Source of the DNA: Theobroma cacao
Lineage: Eukaryota > Streptophyta > Magnoliopsida > Malvales > Malvaceae
DNA length: 64,000 nucleotides
NCBI RefSeq assembly: GCF_000208745.1
Contig: NC_030852.1
Span: 14,763,956-14,827,955, forward strand
Direction: 5' to 3'
Below are positions 26,355-35,593 of this stretch, piece after piece. Made by a program: the position numbers and the translations under genes. Below the pieces are notes generated by a model, which had not been told where the DNA came from, did not search any database, and saw only the letters and a list, made by a program, of their open reading frames with translations. The stretch's first letter is position 1. Every line of letters begins with the position of its first letter.

Positions 26355-26372
26355 CCCCCCCTCCCCAAACTT
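26355..26372 (-). other. internal purine tract (possible second polypurine tract)
   Basis: The minus strand reads TTTAAGTTTGGGGAGGGG, following GAGGACAATG. The second copy keeps TTAAGTTTAGGGGG at 47796-47809 after GAGGATAATG. It lies far from the 3' LTR, which has its own tract, so this is a candidate internal priming site. Confidence 0.4.
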
Positions 26373-26820
26373 AAACTAAACATTGTCCTCTATGTTAGAA
26401 AAAATAAAGAAAAGGTAAAAAATACTCCCTTGATGATTGGATGAATTTTTGAGAAGCTCTAATCCTCTTCCTTATTGTTATCATCTTCATTGTCACTTGT
26501 AAAAAAAATTTTTTTACTACAAAAAACTAAATAATTAATTAATTAATGTAAATAATAAAATAAATAATAAATAAAAATAACTGAAAAGAAAATAAATAAA
26601 GAAAAAAGTTTTTATTGGATAATGGGTAAATAGGTAAATGGGCTAGTAGGTAAATGGGTAGTGAGTAAATTTGCAATGGGTAGATGGGTAAGTGGGCTAG
26701 TACAATTTGGGGGGAATTGGGTTTAGTTAATGGGTAGTGGGTAGTGGGCTGCCAACCACTTCAAAGGGCAGGGGGGAGGGGGACGACCTACCCCATAAAA
26801 GGCCCTTTTTTTTTAAGAGA

Positions 26821-26890
26821 GAGCCGCGGCTTCTAGCCTAGTAAGCCGCGGGTCATGTCTTTTTGTGTATAAGAAGCTGCAGCTTACCAC
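26821..26890. repeat. GCCGCGG / CTGCAG inverted words in Athila-like UTR
   Basis: GCCGCGGCTT (26823-26832) is followed 12 nt later by AAGCCGCGG (26844-26852), giving a small hairpin. AAGCTGCAGCTT, itself a perfect 12-bp palindrome, follows at 26874-26885. Confidence 0.6.
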
Positions 26891-27182
26891 TTTTATTTTT
26901 TGAATTTTTTTTGAAAATTATTTTTTGAGTTTTTTTTTCAATTTTTTTAAAAATTTTTTTGAAATATTTTTTTGACATGAAAAATATTTTTTTGAAAATT
27001 TTTTTTAAATATGTTTTTTTTGAATTTTTTTAAAAGGTTTTTTTAATTTTTTTTACATGAACCTGCACAAATAAAAGAAAATGTTAACAATTTAATAATT
27101 AAATAAATAAAAATAAAAAAAAAGTAAGTTAAAGTGCTTGGGTTGCCTCCCAATAAGCGCTTCTTTATAGTCACTAGCTTGA

Positions 27183-27371
27183 CTATGGTACCCCCTTCTC
27201 CACTACTTTATATGGCTCTAGACTTTCTTTATTGACCTTGACTGCTCTGGTAAGTCCACTATAAATCTCGATAACATCATAAGGATGAATCTTTACCACC
27301 TTAAACTTGTTCCCCCAATCTGGTTTAAGATTCCATGGAAAAAGATGGAGTTGTGAATCAAAAAGTACTAC
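27183..27371 (-). pseudogene. Athila-like pol, C-terminal end only
   Basis: An open frame of about 62 codons ends in TAG at 27183-27185. It reads VLFDSQLHLFPWNLKPDW and continues with KFKVVKIHPYDVIEI and LEPYKVVEKGVP. This is the tail that follows the integrase core in Athila/Tat Gypsy polyproteins (LLF.SRL.LFPGKL...GPF.V...PYG..E). It abuts the protease remnant directly, so reverse transcriptase, RNase H and the integrase core (several kb in a complete element) have been deleted. Confidence 0.7.
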
Positions 27372-27374
27372 TCG

Positions 27375-27872
27375 CTATCCAACCACAAAATCAAGATAGT
27401 TAGAAAGTGGTGGTGGTTTTGTCTCAAGAGTTGGCGCTTGTATTGTTGAAGGTGGTGAAATAGGCTTACCTTTACCTTCATTGACTAAATCCACTTTATA
27501 ACAACTATCTGTATAGGGATACTGAGTTGCATTGAACAAATTAAATACCACTTCCTCTTTTCTAACTCTGAAAGTTATTTTGTCATTCTTCACATCAATA
27601 ATTGCTCCAGCTGTAGCTAAGAATGGTCTTCCCAAAACAAGAGGAATTTCAACATCATCTTCAATCTCGAGCACAATGAAGTCCACCGGAATGTATAAAT
27701 GCTCAACTTTAAGCAAAACATCCTCTATAATCCCAACTAGGTACCTGATTGTTCTGTCTGCTAATTGCAAGGTAACTGTAGTAGGTTGTATCTCTTGAAA
27801 TTTAAATTTTCTAGCAATAGACAAAGGCATTATTGAAACACTAGCACCTAAATCACATAAAACTTTAGAAAT
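27375..27872 (-). pseudogene. retropepsin (aspartic protease) domain, Athila-like
   Basis: This frame continues that of the upstream gag part after one stop. It contains VLCDLGASVSIMPLSIARKF, where DLGAS is the catalytic Asp motif, then LQLADRTIRYLVGIIEDVL, DFIVLEIEDD and VPLVLGRPFLATAGA-type text (here IPLVLGRPFLATAGAIIDV), the second conserved block of plant Gypsy proteases. The protein would cut the Gag-Pol precursor. It ends at TAG right after YLDFVVG, at the deletion junction. It is probably not expressed as active enzyme because gag upstream is broken. Confidence 0.8.
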
Positions 27873-28685
27873 TTAAAAACTACCAATAGTGTAAGGAATA
27901 AAAAAACTCCGTAGATTTTTAACCTTTGGTGGAAGCTTATTTTGGATTATAGCACTGCACTTTTCAGTAAGTGCAACTGTCTCAAACTCTTCCAATTTTC
28001 TCTTTTTGGTCAGGATGTCTTTCAAGAATTTAAAATAACTTGTCATTTGTTCTAAAGCTTTAGCAAAAGGAATATTAATGTGCAGTTTTTTAAATACCTC
28101 AAGAAATTTTTGGAATTGTTTGTCAAGTTTTTGCTTTTGAAAACATTGAGGAAAAGGTGGTGGAGGTGTGGGAGTAGTTTTTAATTGTGATTTTTCTTTT
28201 GAATTTTCAGCAAAATTTTCAACAATAATATTTTTTTCAACATCTTTTTCAATTTCTTTTTCAACAAATTGAATTGAAATTTCTAAATTTAATTCCTTAC
28301 TTACCTCTTTACGTACCTCTTTTCCATTATAAAGAGTGATTGCTATACAATGTTCCTTACCTTCTCTTCTTGGGTTGGGTTTAATATCACTTGGTAAGGT
28401 ACCTTGAAGTCTAATATTTAAAGCACTAGCAAGTTGGCCTACTTGTATCTCAAGATTTCTAATTGAAGCTGCTTGATTTTGAATGGAGGCATCAATCCTT
28501 ATCATAAATGCATCAGTCTTTGTTATGAATGCATCAGTCTTTGTCATGAATGCATCAATCTTTGTCATAAATTGCATGAACATATCCTTCATTGAAGGCT
28601 TTTTGTCTGGCATAAGGGCTCTAGATGGAAATCCAGGGGAAAAGTTTGACTTAGCCGTTGATGAAGACCCTTGGTTGTTATTCAT
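27873..28685 (-). pseudogene. gag C-terminal part, Athila-like
   Basis: This is a 270-codon frame between the zinc-knuckle segment and protease. It has an imperfect repeat of the peptide DAFMTKT (three to four copies, around residues 42-66), a short coiled-coil-like segment (IRNLEIQVGQLASALN) typical of Athila gag, a Lys/Glu-rich linker and PTPPPPFPQ. Beyond that, LDKQFQKFLEVFKKLHINIPFAKAL and FETVALTEKCSAIIQNKLPPK are the conserved pre-protease block. A stop (27873-27875) separates it from protease in the same frame, and a frameshift separates it from the upstream segment. Confidence 0.75.
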
Positions 28686-29032
28686 GAAAAATTAGGATGA
28701 TTCTTCCAACCAGGATTATAAGTGTTGGAATAGGGATTGTTCTGTTGCCTATTTTCAACAAATTGACAAGACTCAAAATAGATGGGACAATTGTCATTGG
28801 AATGTCCTTCCCCACAAAATTCACATGTCATAAAGGAGTTCTGAATAGTATTAACACTTAGTTTATTTATTTTCTTTGCGAGAAAAGCCAATTGTGTAGA
28901 GGTAGTGTTTATCACATCTAATTCATGAATTTCAGCAATTTTTCTTGTACCCAATCTTTCAGATGACCATTGATAATTATTAGAAACTATCTCTTCGAGC
29001 AAATCATAAGCCTCATCAATGGATTTACTCAT
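28682..29032 (-). pseudogene. gag middle part with zinc knuckle, Athila-like
   Basis: The frame includes SIDEAYDLLEEIVSNNYQW and CEFCGEGHSNDNCP, a complete CX2CX4HX4C nucleocapsid knuckle, followed by NPYSNTYNPGWKNHPNFS. All of these are usual in Athila gag. It stops at 28682 where the next segment continues in another frame, so one or two bases have been lost or gained there. The first codons also run on from 29033-29213, where gag text continues with stops. Confidence 0.75.
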
Positions 29033-29213
29033 GAGTGCACCTCCAGCGACAGCATCAATGGTAGTTCTAAAAGGTCCTAGTAAGCCATTATAAAAAGTCT
29101 AAATTTGCAGCCACTTAAGTAATCCATGGTGAGGACATCTTCTCATCAAATCCTTATACCTTTTCCAAGCCTCATATAGTGATTCAGAATCAAATTGCAT
29201 GAAAGAAGTGATA

Positions 29214-29693
29214 TCATTTCGCATTTTTGCTGACTTTGTAGGTGGGAAGAATTTTGCTAAAAATTTTAGCCAAATCATCCCAAGTATTAATGGAACCAGT
29301 AGGAAGCGAATTTAACCAACTCTTTACTTTATCTCTCAATGAAAAAGGGAAAAGCCTCAATCTTATGGCATCATCAATAACACCATTAACCTTAAATGCA
29401 TCGCAGATTTTCAGGAAATTTATAATATGAGCATTCGGATCATTATTAAGCAAACCCCCAAATTGAACAGCAATCTGAATCATTTGAATAATTGGTGGCT
29501 TAATTTCAAAATTATTAGCTTGAATAGGAAGTTTTCGGATACTAGAATAGAGATTTTGTAGTTGTGGGACTGCATTATCCCTCAAAGGCTTAGTCTCTTC
29601 CTCTTCTTGATCAGCAATTGTTTTACTTGGAGCATAAATTTTTTTATTTTTCCTCAGAAGTCTATGAATTTTTTTTTTTGATTTTTGGATCAA
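29214..29693 (-). pseudogene. gag N-terminal part (capsid), Athila-like
   Basis: The frame of 159 codons carries NNFEIKPPIIQMIQ, FGGLLNNDPNAHIINFLKIC and DDAIRLRLFPFSLRDKVKSW followed by LNSLPTGSINTWDDLAKIF. This is the retrotransposon gag capsid domain, which builds the particle. It ends prematurely after LPTYKVSKNAK. In the family, the frame continues to the zinc knuckle. It lies about 150 bp after the primer site, as expected for gag. Confidence 0.8.
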
Positions 29694-29842
29694 AAGGAAC
29701 GATTTTCAAATTTCGAGCTCTTCGTATACGACGACCAAAAGTACCTAAAAAAAAAAGAAGAAAAATTAAAGAAAAGAAAAGTCTAGATTAAAATTAAAAA
29801 TGCTTGGTATTAATATTAACAAAAAAGAATTAAAAATCAATT

Positions 29843-29859
29843 CTCCGACAACGGCACCA
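29843..29859 (-). other. primer binding site of the Athila-like element
   Basis: The minus strand reads TGGTGCCGTTGTCGGAG, close to the TGGCGCCGTTGCCGGGG sequence usual in Athila elements (tRNA-Asp type). It lies 7 nt inside the LTR edge at 29867. Confidence 0.75.
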
Positions 29860-29866
29860 AAAAACT

Positions 29867-31433
29867 TGTTCAATTTTCTACTTACTCAAGTGTACGTATC
29901 GCAAAGATAATATAGATATGAGTAGAGCGTCGATCTCATAGAGAATTGAATTAATCGTTACAGTTAACTACTAAAATTAACACATTTTAATTTTATCTAA
30001 ACAATTAAAAAGAAAAATTTATATTAATAAACTAATAACAAAAACTAATCTATGCGAATTTACTTTATTAAATGTGAATGACTACCAGACCTAAAACTAT
30101 GATATCCCTCAATACTTTATCTGATTATTATCTCTCTCTCTCTCTTAACTTAGTTTAATAGATTAAGTTACTAACCTAAAATCTTAAATTATTTACAAGT
30201 CTCTGTCGAGTTTCTTATAAAAATATCTCTCTCAATTAATTTACTATATGTCTATACAAATTAAATTGAAAAAAGATTCATTAAGCTCGTGCTCTAATTA
30301 TACAAATTAAATTGAAGAAATATTCATTAAACTCGTGCTCTAATTTTGGCTACGTATGACTTATAAGTCTATGTCTACCCTATATGCAAATCAAGCCACC
30401 TAATCAACTAAGTGTATTTGATCATACGCTATTCTATTCAAGATCTACCTAAATCTCCTTCGTCAAGGTTTAGCCTAGGTTTCCAATTCAATATAATTGG
30501 TGATCAGGTAATTAGAAACATTAAGAATAGAATAAAATAAACAACTTAAATCTATCAAATATAAATAAAAGAAAGATAAATAATTCAGACTATATATTGA
30601 GTTCAATCATAATTTTAGATTAAAAATTTAGTTCCTTATCAAGTCACACATTATCATTGAATAAAATTTAAACATTAAGAACCAAACCAAGAAAATAAGA
30701 GAACAAAATAAAATATAAAAAAACTCAAGAATTGTATTGTTGATTTCCAAATCTAATTGAATTCTGCAAATTCTTCTTAACTTCAATAACTCTGTGGCTT
30801 GACTCTGAGATATTAATCTGGTGTTTCTTCCTTCTTTTTTTCAAGTCCTCCGAGAGGTTATTTTTATAAGCTTTAAAATTAAATCAAGTTGGATGAAGAA
30901 AGAAGTTAATTTTCGCTAAGATTTTCTCATCAAACTATATAAGTCGCAACTTCACTCAATTAATTAACAGAAATCGTAATTACTCTAAGACTGTTGCAAT
31001 GTGTCAACTTCGACAAGATTTTTGACCACCTTATAAGCCGAACTGAGTGAAGTGTTAAACATGAAAGTTGTAGATTTTTCTCTTATCTTTCCAATGGTCT
31101 AAAAATTACTTCATTTGGAGTTCTGTAGAAAACGTTATGACCAAAATACCAAAACATGTGCATTGAAAGTCCGCACCTTAAAATTACTCTCTTTTTTTTT
31201 CTAAAATTCTTCTTTCAAACACCTACAAAAGCACAAATAAATCAATAACAACTTATCTTATCCTCATTAACACCAAATTAAGCATAAAATTGACTATGAT
31301 TAGATTTACTCATCTAAAATAACTAATTTAAAATAATTAAATAAAACTTACTAATTTCTATGCATTACTACAAAAACTAAGCCAAATTATTATCAAAATT
31401 AAGTTTAAATAATTCTATATCATAGAGTTATCA
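29867..31433 (-). repeat. complete 5' LTR of the Athila-like element, 1567 bp
   Basis: On the minus strand it runs from TGATAACTC (31433) to a terminal ...TTGAACA (29867), next to the primer site. Its last 797 bp in plus-strand order match the truncated 3' LTR at 8617-9413. ATATA (31434-31438) would be the target duplication, but its partner was lost with the 3' LTR end. Confidence 0.85.
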
Positions 31434-32340
31434 ATATATATATACTTTAAATATAAATATATTTACTTTCTATTTTATGTTAACATTACAAAAATTATAA
31501 CTTGTAAAATTATTAATTATTATATATACACATTTATTTATATAAACTTATAATATACAAACCTTAAAAGTAGTTGTGAGATTAGACTAGTTTTGAAATT
31601 AGTTATTTTTTTTAATTTCATGTATTTAAGGATAACTTTATATAATTAATTAAATTAATTCATGAAATTATGATTATTAATTACCTTGTAATGACTTTTA
31701 ATATATTTACTTTATATATATTGGGTTCATTTATAAAGAATATAATTACTATTATATATATANNNNNNNNNNNCCCGACCTGGTTATATAGAGTTAGGGT
31801 ATTTTATAATTGAGTTTAGGTAGTAATTTCACTATCCGTATTGAGTTTGGATAAGGTTGAGGTACCACCCTTGGATACCCGATACTCGAATCCAATTATG
31901 TTTTTTTTTTAATTTTTATGTAATTAAAGACAAACTCGTATAGTTAGTTAAATTAATTAATGAAACTATGATTTTTAATTAACTTGTAATGTCTTTTAAT
32001 ATCTTTACTTTATACATATTGAGTTCATTTATAAAAAAATATAATTACTATTATATATCTATACGCTAAAATACTTTTAATATATATATATATTTTAAAT
32101 ATAAATATATTTATTTTTTATTTTTCGTTAATATTATAAAAATTATAATTTATAAAATTATTAATTATAATATATATATACACACTTTATAATATATAAC
32201 TTCTAATATCTTTTAATACATACACTTTATATTGTATATTATGTTCACTTATAAAGAATATAATTATTATTATATAAGTTAATAATTACTAAACAATAAA
32301 ATAATATTGATTTGTATTATATTATGTTCATTTATAAACG
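31434..32340. repeat. AT-rich intergenic DNA with long direct repeats
   Basis: Two related segments, 31606-31762 and 31905-32060, share about 155 bp (blocks such as TAATTAATTAAATTAATT... and TTCATTTATAAA...). Shorter echoes follow to 32340. An 11-N gap lies at 31763-31773. A short GC-richer part around 31774-31900 ends in GGATACCCGATACTCG. No gene is seen. Confidence 0.6.
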
Positions 32341-33286
32341 CACTTTAAAATGAGCAACAACAGAATAAAGCTAGGAGCTTAGCCAAAAGTCTAACCCCAA
32401 TCTGAAACATCAATGTAGGCAAAAGACTCATGCTAGGGCTTACAGGCATGTTCAGAGTTCAGATACAATTATTCGGTAGGCCACCGACAATCTTGCCTTG
32501 CATGTTTTGCAGACTTCTTCTAAGCATTTGCAAGTCAAAATAAGAACACAACACGCCTAGAATTGATTCCATCACCTATGGGCTATGGCCTTATGCTGGG
32601 ACAACCATCGTCAAATAATAAATGCTAAATTGCAGGACATGGCCGTATGCTCAGGGGTCAAAAGTAAAATGTGAAAAAACATACCTGATAGTCTTGGAGT
32701 TGCAGGAGGAGCATTGGGGGGGTGCTCTCTAGTTTTAGAGACCCTCCTAGTGCAGGGACCAACCATAGTATGCCACGTTTCTATCAGTGCTAGGATTCTG
32801 AAATTAAAGCAGCTTCCATTCTCTAGCAATGTAATGCAATTAATCAATTCTAAGCAATTTCATTTCCTCTATTGCATACAATTGGGTTGTTTAATATACC
32901 AAAAAGTAAGGCCCTATTAACAATAGGAGAAACCTACTAAAAGTTTGAACCAGGAAATGTGAGGAAGGGACGAAATAAAAACAAATCAGAAAGAATTAGT
33001 ACTACTTATGAAACAAAGGGAAGATGGCACGTTGGGAATGTACGCTGCTAATGGATTCTGTATTTCTAAACCCCAACAAGTACTACATTACAAGAAATAT
33101 GTCTTATAGGCTAGACCACTCAAAAAGGGTCGTTTACACAATTAAAATTAAAACAAATATCCTACCCTTTTCTTCCTATCAAAAGCCATGTACAACCTAC
33201 AAATAGGACAACATTGCTTTAAGCTTCCAACAGTTTTTCTATACTAGATATACTTTAACTTCCAAAGTGTTCTATGTCACCCCACC
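32341..33286. other. intergenic region, 3' side of the dynein light chain gene
   Basis: This is less AT-rich than the flanking repeats. It contains only short frames with no recognisable content. It may include the 3' untranslated region of the gene ending at 33287. Confidence 0.5.
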
Positions 33287-34346
33287 TCAATCAGCTCTTT
33301 GTACAGTTGTCTTAAACAAGAGGACATACAACTTTTGATCCATTGAAAAATATAGGAACCCACCAACTGAGTGTGTTACAAAAGACCCAAAACTCGTCCC
33401 CACAATACAATGCCATGCCGGTCCATAGACACCATCAAACTCCTGCAGACCCAAAAGTCCATCAATTACATCAATCATAAACTCAAATACCCAAATCATA
33501 GAATCAACAAAAACACCATAATCCATAAACAATACAAGCAGCAAAGTGAAAACAAAATATCTTTTTCTTTCTACTACTTGGATGCTTGACAATTAAAATT
33601 TTTAACTAGAAATTACTAGTATTTACCTTTTTGAGAGTGAGTGCAAGGGTCTTGGAAGTGAACTTTTCGAGGCTATCGTGAGTCTTTCTTGCACAATCAA
33701 CAGCATGGATCTGCATAAACGGTGGCATATCAACTGAAACAATTTTGACACCACAATTTGCAAGAATATCAGCCAACTCTACTTGTGAACCACAAAACGA
33801 TCTCCTTCTGCCTAATGAGGCTGAAGCCTTCTTCACATCATGAAGATTCTTCACTTGTTTCTCCTTGACTGTCAAATCTACTTTCTTGCTATCAAGCACT
33901 GATCTTTGATGATGTTGTTCTCTCTTTTTATCCAAATCCTTTGATGCTTTCCTGACCTTCTCTTTCAGTGATTCTTTAGCTGTTTTAAGGGGCAGGTAGT
34001 TTGCTTTGATAAGTGAAAACTTGGAGGGATCAGCAGCATCAGCTGAAACTGTCATGGCTTTGGCTTGCAAATGAATGTCTCTACTAGGTTGAGGTGGAGC
34101 GTGGTTATGATGGTCGTTGGTAGGTTTATGGGGTGTTCGGGTTTTGTGATGAAGGTTCAATCTTGAGAAGTGATTGGTCATGAAAAAGGGCTTCTTAGGA
34201 GGTATCAATGGATCTGACTTTTGGGTTGTTGGATGGCTGGTTATGGTAGGATTAGGCAGCCCTCTTAAGGTGGGATCTATGGAATGGGACGACGGGTTAG
34301 GCTCTGGTGCTGCTAAGATGCGCCTGTTGGTGGTGCGGTGAGCCAT
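33287..34346 (-). CDS. dynein light chain LC8-type-like protein
   Basis: There are two exons: 34346-33627 and 33442-33287, with a 184-bp GT-AG intron in phase 0 (AAAAAG|GTAAAT ... CTGCAG|GAGTTT). The product is 291 residues. Residues 1 to about 195 are a low-complexity extension, Pro/His/Asn-rich then Lys-rich. Residues about 200-291 are the LC8 fold: [15 protein letters not shown], a helix to LTLKK, then across the splice [20 protein letters not shown] and [12 protein letters not shown], which match the LC8 blocks (KKEFDxxYGPxWHCIVGxxFGSxVTH). LC8 proteins are dimeric hub proteins binding short linear motifs. Plants lack dynein motors, so a hub role is more likely than transport. The splice rebuilds the domain exactly, which argues for an intact gene. 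Confidence 0.85.
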
Positions 34347-35593
34347 GCTACCGAATCGGTGGTGGTGTTGGGATAAAGAAAGGGTGGAAAGAAGGGGCTG
34401 CTCGTATGGGGAGTTGTGCTTCTTGTGGGGGGTGGGGGTCAGGTGTCAGGGTTTTGTGGTGGGTTCATTGGATTGGGACACCTCGCACATGTGAGGGCTA
34501 TTGTCTTCTAACATGCGCCGGGGGTGGAGGAGATGGAGGTCTGTCGCCTCTGATGTGTTATTGCATTGACCGTTGACTTGATCTAGCCCAATACTAGTAT
34601 ATACGAGAAGGTTTAGCTTTGATATTTACTCCGTTCAGTGGGTCCTAAAGAACGGCAATGGAAGGTGGGAGTTGGGACCTGGGCCTTGGGTTTCAACCGC
34701 TCTTCATCCTTGCCTGAACATAATGGGAAATGTCACTGCCATTGACTAATAAAAAGGGTAATGTTATGATCAAGAATTCACTTGTTTGCTGTGAGATGTT
34801 AAGTACCTACATGGTTTGATGGTACAAAAGAAATCACACAAAGGAAGGCTGCATAAATACAACACTTTTCTTTATGTAATTTTTTATTACTTTAAAAAAA
34901 TATACTTTCAAAGGACTAAGCGTAATGATATAACTCAAAATATGATATTCCAAGAGCCAGAACCAAAGAAAAGAGCGGATCAGTTGTCAAATTTTGAAAT
35001 TGTTAGCTGTACCAATCAGTGATGGCGAAACAAATGCAAACACGGCATATATAAGCAGCAGAAAAAGAAACAAAACCTGTAATTTCTTCTTACATGGAGA
35101 ATATGCTGTTTACACTGAACATTTGCCTTCTCTTTCCTCCCAAGGCCGAAATCCCTACGGTACACATCTATCACTTCCCTCAAGTAATACCATCAGACCA
35201 CCATGGAAGGTCTTGAAATATACAAATTGATCATAGAACCATGGATTCATCACATTTCAGTTATTTTAACAAATTCAACTCCCTCCCGACCTCACAATGA
35301 AAAAATTCAAAAGAAAACAAAAATCTAGAGCTTCAGGATAGGGCCTCTTCTACATTCTAAAAATTTACAGTTCCCAGCTGAGCAGGACCTGTATAAGTAG
35401 CGTCTCAGCAGAGTACAGGAAGATACAGAATATGACAGCATCCGCTTGGACCTGATAAGCTGACATCACATTGCAAAACAATATTTTCATTTTGCTTAAG
35501 CAAGAACAACCAAAAAGGACCTGAATGTTGCCATGCTCACAATACACATCTTCAAGCCTCAATTCACATGAAGTGTTTGAAGGCCTACAGATT
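34347..35593. other. intergenic region between two minus-strand genes
   Basis: It should hold the promoter and 5' leader of the dynein light chain-like gene (34347 upward) and the 3' untranslated region of the coiled-coil gene. Plus-strand frames at 34307-34576 and 34994-35230 overlap exon or leader sequence and have no protein signature. Confidence 0.5.

Larger units (their letters stand above)
25125..27182 (-). other. Athila-like post-pol non-coding region
   Basis: This is AT-rich internal sequence between pol and the 3' LTR. The plus strand has T-rich low complexity at 26900-27056. A purine tract (on the minus strand) lies at 26355-26372, and a run of 'GGGTAAATGGGC'-like words at 26617-26760. 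Stretches at 25230-26400 follow 46600-47830 of the second Athila-like copy, so the two are of one family. The block GGGAGGCAACCCAAGC (complement near 27140) is the text usually found just after Athila pol. No gene is seen. Confidence 0.6.
8617..31433 (-). mobile_element. Athila-like Gypsy element, minus strand, split by a 15.6-kb insertion
   Basis: Order on the minus strand: 5' LTR (29867-31433), primer site resembling TGGTGCCGTTGTCGGAG (29843-29859), gag and protease remnants (27375-29693), the last part of pol (27183-27371), a long non-coding region, a polypurine tract, and a truncated 3' LTR (8617-9413). Positions 9542-25124 are a younger insertion flanked by ACTAC. The gag, protease and primer site match the Athila lineage. 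Reverse transcriptase, RNase H and the integrase core are deleted, so the copy is defective. Only the terminal ~797 bp of the 3' LTR survive. Confidence 0.85.

Noticed and set aside
34307..34576. 89-codon plus-strand frame, Gly/Trp/Cys-rich
   Set aside because: It overlaps the start of the dynein light chain-like gene on the other strand; its composition reflects the Pro/His-rich antisense.
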